From NCBI RefSeq assembly GCF_029433095.1, contig NZ_JARNTX010000004.1, positions 487,966 through 551,965 of the forward strand: DNA of 64,000 nucleotides. The letters run 5' to 3'. The notes beneath the pieces were generated by a model. It made no database searches. It was not told the DNA's origin and saw only the letters and a program-made list of their open reading frames with translations. Positions 58,907 through 64,000 of this stretch are shown here, piece by piece. Position numbers and translations under genes: made by a program. Position 1 is the first letter of the stretch, and each line of letters opens with the position of its first letter. The DNA is from Hymenobacter sp. YC55 (lineage in GTDB: Bacteria; Bacteroidota; Bacteroidia; Cytophagales; Hymenobacteraceae).

Positions 58907-60220
58907 ATGCCGCAGCCGTCTACTGACACCTATAAAATCAGTCGCACAACTGGTGTTGCCATCGTTGTTGCCAATATGGTCGGCACGGGAGTATTTACTA
59001 GTCTCGGCTTTCAGGTTATCGATATTCAAAGTGGTTTCGCACTGCTGATGCTCTGGGCAGTAGGAGGGCTGATTGCCCTGTGCGGTGCATTGAGCTACGG
59101 AGAGCTTGCCGCGGCCATGCCGCGTTCAGGTGGCGAGTACCATTTCCTATCCCGCATTTATCATCCAGCCGTTGGTTTCCTGTCGGGGTGGGTGTCCGCC
59201 ACGGTGGGCTTTGCTGCTCCTACGGCGTTGGCTGCCATGGCGCTCGGCAAATACGCCAAAAGTGTTTGGCCTGCCCTTCAGCCTGAATGGCTGTCAGTGG
59301 GGGTAGTTTTAGCTTTCACGGCTGTTCATGCCATGAGCCGCCAACTCGGCAGCCGGTTACAAGTGGCAGTTACCGCAATTAAAGTGTTGGTGCTAGTCGC
59401 TTTTATTGGGGCCGGACTACTGGCTGCTACTCCCCAATCGATACCCTTTATACCTACTGTCATAAGCTGGCGAGAGGTATTGAGTCCTGCCTTCGCTATT
59501 TCGCTGGTATATGTGTCCTATGCTTATTCAGGCTGGAATGCAGCCGTATATCTCACCGGCGAAGTAACAGAACCACAACGCAACCTGCCCCGCATCTTGC
59601 TCATTGGTACGGCCGCCGTACTCCTATTATATATAGGACTGAATTTCGTGTTTCTGTATTCCACTCCGCTAGACAAGTTAAAGGGGCAGGTGGAAGTGGG
59701 CTTTGTGGCCGCCACGCAAATTTTCGGCGCCATAGGTGGGCGGCTAATGGGAGGCATCATTGCTGTATTGCTGTTGTCTACCATCAGCTCCATGATTTTT
59801 GCCGGACCTCGCGTTGTGCAGGTGATGGGTGAAGATCTTCCAACTCTTGGTGGTCTTGCCAAGCTCAGTGCCACCGGCATACCCGTACGAGCCACACTGT
59901 TCCAGACAGCGCTGACGCTTCTCTTTATTATCACCTCCACATTCGAGCAAGTACTGCTCTACGCTGGGTTTGTGCTAAGCCTGTTTACGTTCCTGACAGT
60001 ACTGGGCTTATTTGTCTTGCGGGTGCGCCAGCCAGAGCTACCGCGGCCCTATCGGGCCTGGGGCTACCCACTCACCCCGTTACTGTTCCTATTACTCAAT
60101 GGCTGGACACTCTGGTTCATCGTCCACGATAAGCCCAAAGAGTCACTGTATGGGTTGGCAACCGTATTTGTTGGTTTGCTTATCTACTTTGTAAGTCTAC
60201 GTCGTCAATCTGCTGAGTAG
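58907..60220 (+). CDS. APC family amino acid permease
   Basis: 437 residues with about 12 membrane segments. The family's N-terminal motif GVAIVVANMVGTGVFTSLG (helix 1, unwound substrate-binding part) and GALSYGELAAAMPRSGGEYHFL (helix 2-3) are clear. WNAAVYLTGEVTEPQRNLPR is also characteristic of APC transporters. It is an inner-membrane proton-coupled or exchange carrier for amino acids; the exact substrate cannot be told. Its second half contains PVRATLFQTALTLLF and PRPYRAWGYPLTPLLFL, typical of the LAT/AdiC-like branch. It stands alone. Confidence 0.92.
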   Translation: MPQPSTDTYKISRTTGVAIVVANMVGTGVFTSLGFQVIDIQSGFALLMLWAVGGLIALCGALSYGELAAAMPRSGGEYHFLSRIYHPAVGFLSGWVSATVGFAAPTALAAMALGKYAKSVWPALQPEWLSVGVVLAFTAVHAMSRQLGSRLQVAVTAIKVLVLVAFIGAGLLAATPQSIPFIPTVISWREVLSPAFAISLVYVSYAYSGWNAAVYLTGEVTEPQRNLPRILLIGTAAVLLLYIGLNFVFLYSTPLDKLKGQVEVGFVAATQIFGAIGGRLMGGIIAVLLLSTISSMIFAGPRVVQVMGEDLPTLGGLAKLSATGIPVRATLFQTALTLLFIITSTFEQVLLYAGFVLSLFTFLTVLGLFVLRVRQPELPRPYRAWGYPLTPLLFLLLNGWTLWFIVHDKPKESLYGLATVFVGLLIYFVSLRRQSAE

Positions 60221-60379
60221 GCTTTAGCTATGCGGTTTCGTGCGCTAATAGCAAGTCACAAGTAGAAGAAAAGCTGTTCCTCGTGCATCTACTGTTTTGT
60301 AGAAAGGCAAAGTTACCAACGAGCACTAGGGCCAGCAAAGCCAGCTCACATCATATGGTAGTAGGTTGCGCGTTAGTAG

Positions 60380-60413
60380 TTGGCGTCACCTCAACCAGTA
60401 TTCAGTAACTTTC
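60380..60413 (+). promoter_or_regulatory. Weak promoter-like sequence of the lipoprotein gene
   Basis: TTG at 60380-60382, 23 nt, TAACTTTC at 60406-60413. Only an approximate match to the consensus and at the upper spacer limit; transcription would start near 60418, about 19 nt before the ATG. Confidence 0.35.
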
Positions 60414-60436
60414 GCTCCTCATCAACATCGTGCCTG

Positions 60437-61756
60437 ATGCGTTTTCCGGTTTGCCGATTCACCTTTTCGGCCGCTTTACTACTTCTTGCGGCTTGTACCG
60501 AACAAAAGAAACCCCAAACCAAACAGCCTGAGTCCGCAAGACCTGCCCCAACGGTCGATACTGTTGCTGCCATTTCCGCTCCTGAGCCCACTCGCCCGGA
60601 TACAGCTGACGTGCAAGATGTAGCAGCGTATCTGGCCGGGCAGCCGGTTAGTAGCCAGAGTGCATTGCGTCCTCTCACGGCACAACCTGCTTGGCAAAGT
60701 TTTGCAGCCGATGCCGACAAAAGCTGGACGCAATACCATGCCACCCGCACCAACAAGATCGAGGGCTGGGCAGCAACCGAACTTGATTCTGTACGCGCCA
60801 ACAGTCCCACTGTGTTCTATCCCTTCAGTGGCCCCGATCTGCTGAATGCCGTGACCATGTTTCCCGATAGCAAAACCTACGTGCTACTTGGTCTGGAGCC
60901 AGTAGGTTCAGTACCACGGCGTAGTACGCTCGAAAATCCCAAGCTTTTCCCGGCTCTCAAAGCTGCACTCTGGTCGGTGCTAAATTTCAGCTTCTTCCGC
61001 ACCAACGACATGGCAGTTGAGCTAAACTCCAGCAAAGCGAATAGTTCACCTAAGCCAGGGGTACAGTCGAAAGCAACAGGATCGAAGGATACTCTCTCCA
61101 ATACCACTGCAAATGCAACCGTGAAGGCTCCTAAGCCCGTGATGTTGAATGGCGTTTTACCAGTAATGCTGCTTTTCGCTACCCGCACCGGGCATCAAGT
61201 GCAGAACGTGCGTTATGTGCAACTCAACACAAAGGGTGAACTCACGGATGCAGACAGCACGGTAATTCAGAGGCCCGGTCCGAAAATTATTCCCGGAGTT
61301 GAGCTAACAATGTTCAACAAAGCGGGTGCGGAGCAAAAAGTCTATTACTTCTCCGCTGATATCAGCGACTGGAAAATGGGCTCCAACAAGGATGCTGTTA
61401 TTCAGTATGCTAAGAGTCTGGGTGAACTAACCACTTATGTGAAGTCAGCCACTTACCTCATGCACAAGCCTTATTTCAGTAAAGTCCGCAATCTTATTTT
61501 AGAGCGTAGCAACTACGTTTTGCAGGACGATTCTGGCATTGCCTTAAAGTATTTTAGCCCCGCAAGTTGGCAGTTGACGTACTACGGCACTTACAAACGG
61601 CCCATCAACCTTTTCGCCAAGCACTATCAGCCTGCCATGACTGTGGCCTATGCCGACACCGTTAACCGGCCGCGCCCTCTCCCTTTTGGTACTGGCTACA
61701 ACTGGCGGCAAAACGATTCCAACTTGTTGCTCGCACGTCGGCAGAAACCTATCTAG
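60437..61756 (+). CDS. Putative lipoprotein, unknown function
   Basis: 439 residues. MRFPVCRFTFSAALLLLAAC is a lipoprotein signal with lipobox LAAC (Cys20). A Thr/Pro-rich stretch follows; then about 380 residues without a family I recognise, mixing helices and strands: WTQYHATRTNKIEGWAATEL, FYPFSGPDLLNAVTMFPDSK, YVLLGLEPVGSVPRR, FNKAGAEQKVYYFSADISDW and YFSPASWQLTYYGTYKRPIN. A low-complexity insert of Ser, Lys, Thr and Asn (about 195-235) lies in the middle. Membrane-anchored in the periplasm or outer membrane. Upstream frames to 60380 are rejected because the lipobox signal starts at 60437. Confidence 0.75.
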   Translation: MRFPVCRFTFSAALLLLAACTEQKKPQTKQPESARPAPTVDTVAAISAPEPTRPDTADVQDVAAYLAGQPVSSQSALRPLTAQPAWQSFAADADKSWTQYHATRTNKIEGWAATELDSVRANSPTVFYPFSGPDLLNAVTMFPDSKTYVLLGLEPVGSVPRRSTLENPKLFPALKAALWSVLNFSFFRTNDMAVELNSSKANSSPKPGVQSKATGSKDTLSNTTANATVKAPKPVMLNGVLPVMLLFATRTGHQVQNVRYVQLNTKGELTDADSTVIQRPGPKIIPGVELTMFNKAGAEQKVYYFSADISDWKMGSNKDAVIQYAKSLGELTTYVKSATYLMHKPYFSKVRNLILERSNYVLQDDSGIALKYFSPASWQLTYYGTYKRPINLFAKHYQPAMTVAYADTVNRPRPLPFGTGYNWRQNDSNLLLARRQKPI

Positions 61757-61783
61757 CTTCTGGTTTCAGCGTATCTCGATTCT

Positions 61784-61830
61784 AACGCAACAGAAAGCCG
61801 TAGCTAACAGCTACGGCTTTCTGTTGCGTT
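61784..61830 (+). terminator. 22-bp perfect hairpin terminator
   Basis: AACGCAACAGAAAGCCGTAG (61784-61803) and the next CT pair exactly with 61809-61830 around AAC. It lies 27 nt after the lipoprotein stop. Very stable; T content of the right arm is high. Confidence 0.82.
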
Positions 61831-61954
61831 ACTCGTAGTAGAAGTCGTGTTGTTGTAATTAGTCCGCACTCTTGGAGCGTCTGATTGATGGTTAACCTCC
61901 TTTATAAAGTAGGAGGTAAGCGGCTGAGTTTTGATTTAAATACACAACTGTAGA

Positions 61955-63268
61955 ATGCTACTCCGATACTTTTCTGGCTCCTTTCTCAGCGTTGTTGTTC
62001 TGTCTGTCCAGCTAGTTTTTCGGATAGATAGTTTCGGCCAGAATGCTGCGTCTCCTGGTTATAGTCAGACTGTACGCATCCCCAGCAGTCCTCTGCTCGA
62101 CAGCCTCCTTCGTTCCGACACTCATCTAGCACCTGTTATCAACCGCGCGGCAGACTATGAATTGCAAATAATCTACACGCAAATCAACCGCGACGCGCAA
62201 AACCAGCCGCATTTCGTCCAGCACGACTTCCGACTAGATTCCAAGCAGTACTTCAATCCGGCTAGCTTAGTGAAGCTGCCAGTTGCAGCCTTAGCTCTCG
62301 AAAAGTTGAATGAGCTGAATCAAGCTGGTCTTACTAGGCGGAGCCCTATGGTTACTCGCACAGCGTTTCGTTGCCAAACTGCCGCCCCGTATAATCCCGC
62401 TGCCGACTCCGACAGAGTTAATACGGTTGGCAACTACGTCAAGCGGATGCTCTTAGTTAGTGACAACAACGCCTACAACCGCTTGTATGAATTTCTGAGC
62501 CAGCGTCCGCTCAACGAACGGCTTGCTCAGTTAGGCTACCCCGATGTCCGCATCACACGCCGCTTTGCTCCCTGCGACACTACTGCTAATCGCCATACAA
62601 ACCCAATAGATTTTCTAGGAATTTCTGGTCAGCCTGTATATCAACAACCAGCAGCTTTCAATCCAGTCCCATTCAAGTCTCCCCTTGGTCATGTAGCAAA
62701 AGGTCGAGCCTATCAAGCCGGTGGCCACATCGTTCCTCGTCCGTATGATTTCACTACCGCCAATTACCTTCCGCTCCAAGATGTCACAGATATTCTGAAG
62801 TCCTTGCTGTTTCCAGAGGTCGCTTCTATCACACAACGCTTCAAGCTAACTCCCAACGACTACGCATTTCTCCGTTACTATCTTCATCATACTCCCCATA
62901 GCTCCGGTTATCAGCCTTATACTGGCAATCAATATTTTGATGCCTACAAGAAGTACCTCTATTATGGTCGCTCTCGCCAAGCATCTCTTGATTCCGCCTT
63001 TCGCATCTATAATGTAGTAGGCATGTCTCACGGCTATCTCGCCGATGTAGCTTATTTTATTAGCCCTACTCAGCACTATGAATTTCTACTGAGCGCAGTC
63101 CTCTACGTGAATCGAGACGGAGTTATCAATGACGGTGTTTATGAGTACGACAGTGTAGGCCTTCCCTTCCTTGCTCGATTAGGGCAACTTATTCAGCAAT
63201 ATGAAGCAAACCGTGAGCAATCGGACCCAGCAGAATCAGTCAAAGCATTTCCACAGGAAGTAAGGTAA
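61955..63268 (+). CDS. Serine hydrolase, class A beta-lactamase-like
   Basis: 437 residues with a signal peptide (about 1-28). The serine beta-lactamase/DD-peptidase fold is recognised by SxxK in NPASLVKLPVAALAL (Ser104, Lys107) and SDN at 169-171 (LLVSDNNAYNRLYEFL). The third motif, KTG in beta-lactamases, is changed: the equivalent region reads VGMSHGYLADVAYF (357-366), with Met-Ser-His-Gly where Lys-Thr/Ser-Gly is expected. A long insertion (about 205-335) separates the motifs. So it is probably a peptidoglycan-related or esterase-type hydrolase and not a resistance gene; that is inference. No regulator or resistance gene is near. Confidence 0.8.
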   Translation: MLLRYFSGSFLSVVVLSVQLVFRIDSFGQNAASPGYSQTVRIPSSPLLDSLLRSDTHLAPVINRAADYELQIIYTQINRDAQNQPHFVQHDFRLDSKQYFNPASLVKLPVAALALEKLNELNQAGLTRRSPMVTRTAFRCQTAAPYNPAADSDRVNTVGNYVKRMLLVSDNNAYNRLYEFLSQRPLNERLAQLGYPDVRITRRFAPCDTTANRHTNPIDFLGISGQPVYQQPAAFNPVPFKSPLGHVAKGRAYQAGGHIVPRPYDFTTANYLPLQDVTDILKSLLFPEVASITQRFKLTPNDYAFLRYYLHHTPHSSGYQPYTGNQYFDAYKKYLYYGRSRQASLDSAFRIYNVVGMSHGYLADVAYFISPTQHYEFLLSAVLYVNRDGVINDGVYEYDSVGLPFLARLGQLIQQYEANREQSDPAESVKAFPQEVR

Positions 63269-63395
63269 AAAAGTTACGCTGCCCATGAACTTATCTATGC
63301 ATGTAAGTGGTTTGTCAACAGCGCACTGACTAGGGAAGAGTAGAGGTGCGTTAAGAGAAGGTTGATGTTGAGCGGAAATTATTTCAGTTCCTCTC

Positions 63396-63426
63396 TTGCA
63401 TACGACAACAAAGCCTGATACTTTTG
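63396..63426 (+). promoter_or_regulatory. Tandem promoter P1 of a probable rRNA operon
   Basis: TTG 63396-63398, 20 nt, TACTTTTG 63419-63426. A hairpin, CAATC/GATTG, lies directly after it in CAATCTGAAAAGCGGATTG. Confidence 0.65.
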
Positions 63427-63552
63427 CACTCCCAATCTGAAAAGCGGATTGCGAACAGCTTATTGTAAAGCGTAGCTGCGGTTTCTGTAAGAGCTCCTTT
63501 TGAAGATCGTCTTATATTCATTTACTAAGATGAACTAAAATATTTCGGAAGC

Positions 63553-63584
63553 TTGTTTAACTAGAAATAATCATGCTACCTTTG
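63553..63584 (+). promoter_or_regulatory. Tandem promoter P2 of a probable rRNA operon
   Basis: TTG 63553-63555, 21 nt, TACCTTTG 63577-63584, followed by CACTCCCAACCCAAACGGGG with stem CAACCC/GGGTTG. Confidence 0.65.
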
Positions 63585-63640
63585 CACTCCCAACCCAAAC
63601 GGGGTTGCGGTTCACATAAAGAAAAAGTTTTGTTGAGAGC

Positions 63641-63672
63641 TTGCAATCAATAATAAATGCATGTTACCTTTG
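63641..63672 (+). promoter_or_regulatory. Tandem promoter P3 of a probable rRNA operon
   Basis: TTG 63641-63643, 21 nt, TACCTTTG 63665-63672. The following sequence CAATCTCATTT has no strong hairpin, unlike the other three. Confidence 0.6.
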
Positions 63673-63814
63673 CAATCTCATTTAAAAAGCGAAAAAGTTG
63701 ATCATGTAAAAGTGAAAAGCTTTTCTTCTTTTGAGATGAAACTTTACAGTTCTAGATTTTGTATTTAACGTACACTTCTAGAATGAGACAAGAAAAAATA
63801 ATTTCAGTTTTTTC

Positions 63815-63844
63815 TTGTTTTGTGTGAAGCGACTAGTATCTTTG
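63815..63844 (+). promoter_or_regulatory. Tandem promoter P4 of a probable rRNA operon
   Basis: TTG 63815-63817, 19 nt, TATCTTTG 63837-63844, followed by CCGCTTCGGTTTGAGCGG, a hairpin with stem CCGCT/AGCGG. Confidence 0.65.
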
Positions 63845-64000
63845 CACCCCGCTTCGGTTTGAGCGGCGCAACACAGACGACAACCGGTCGTTACTTGGAA
63901 CTTTCAACTGGAGAGTTCATACGTTCTTTGAATGGATGGAAAGACAAAAGGAAGGACATTGCTTCCACGCTGCTTCGGCAGCCCAAGCAATGGACTCCGC
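63845..64000 (+). other. Probable leader of an rRNA operon (16S lies beyond the window)
   Basis: No coding frame. After P4 come a GTTCTTTGAATGGATGGAAAG stretch (63922-63942), resembling the leader/boxA-like sequences before Bacteroidota 16S genes, and a long stem: CATTGCTT (63957-63964) with AAGCAATG (63985-63992), capped by GCTGC-TTCG-GCAGC. The UUCG loop and stem fit an RNA processing site. The 16S 5' end is not in the window, so the identity is inferred. Confidence 0.5.

Overview
The window reads as a contiguous piece of chromosome from a Bacteroidota bacterium of the Cytophagales, most likely Hymenobacter or a close relative. The evidence is taxon-typical content: a GldB-type gliding lipoprotein, a TonB-dependent receptor with an N-terminal carboxypeptidase-like domain, PorT-like outer-membrane barrels, DUF2480 and DUF6150 proteins, a 29-residue mS38/COX24-like basic protein, and the Bacteroidota promoter pattern TTG-N19-21-TAnnTTTG with few Shine-Dalgarno sequences. 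Several genes start with GTG or TTG. I see no prophage, IS element, integrase, CRISPR array or recognisable defence island; most of the window is core genome with compact intergenic regions and many strong hairpin terminators.

Layout. 0-4.6 kb: partial mutY, then HU, a TPR protein, the tiny basic protein and ribonuclease G, closed by a shared terminator against an outer-membrane barrel gene. 4.6-8.8 kb: gldB, a glycosyltransferase, endonuclease III, and an ECF sigma factor overlapping a small anti-sigma-like gene. 9.4-13.3 kb: an MFS exporter, a secreted alpha/beta hydrolase whose nucleophile serine appears to be replaced by glycine, and an SGNH hydrolase. 13.4-20 kb: uvrA, then a probable siderophore uptake pair (PepSY membrane protein and TonB-dependent receptor). 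20.2-24 kb: TspO-like protein, tpiA, a DUF6150 repeat protein, prmA and an orphan. 24-29.5 kb: one giant secreted protein of 1790 residues with a lysine-rich tail. 29.6-32.3 kb: plsY, DUF2199, an M20 dipeptidase.

32.3-36.8 kb: four tandem outer-membrane barrel paralogues and a divergent PagL-like lipid A deacylase. 36.8-46.1 kb: pyrD, tRNA-Lys, a YifB/ComM ATPase, then envelope genes (gmhA, two small membrane proteins, an MsbA-like ABC exporter, a Wzi-like protein). 46.3-51.9 kb: GNAT/FemAB-like protein overlapping upp, a membrane protein, a DEAD-box helicase, tRNA-His and a PfkB kinase. 52-57.3 kb: a lipoprotein, an M61 peptidase, rpmH-rnpA, and an S41 C-terminal processing peptidase. 57.4-63.3 kb: tsaB, DUF2480, an amino acid permease, a lipoprotein and a serine hydrolase.

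63.3-64.0 kb has no gene. It holds four tandem promoters, hairpins at the predicted transcript starts and a UUCG-capped stem, which is what the leader of an rRNA operon would look like; the 16S gene itself would lie beyond the right edge. The most noteworthy signals are this leader, the giant secreted protein, the serine-less hydrolase, the tandem barrel array, several start codons placed 4 nt after a -7-like element (possible leaderless mRNAs), and a 33-bp perfect palindrome between convergent genes. None amounts to a demonstrated new system.
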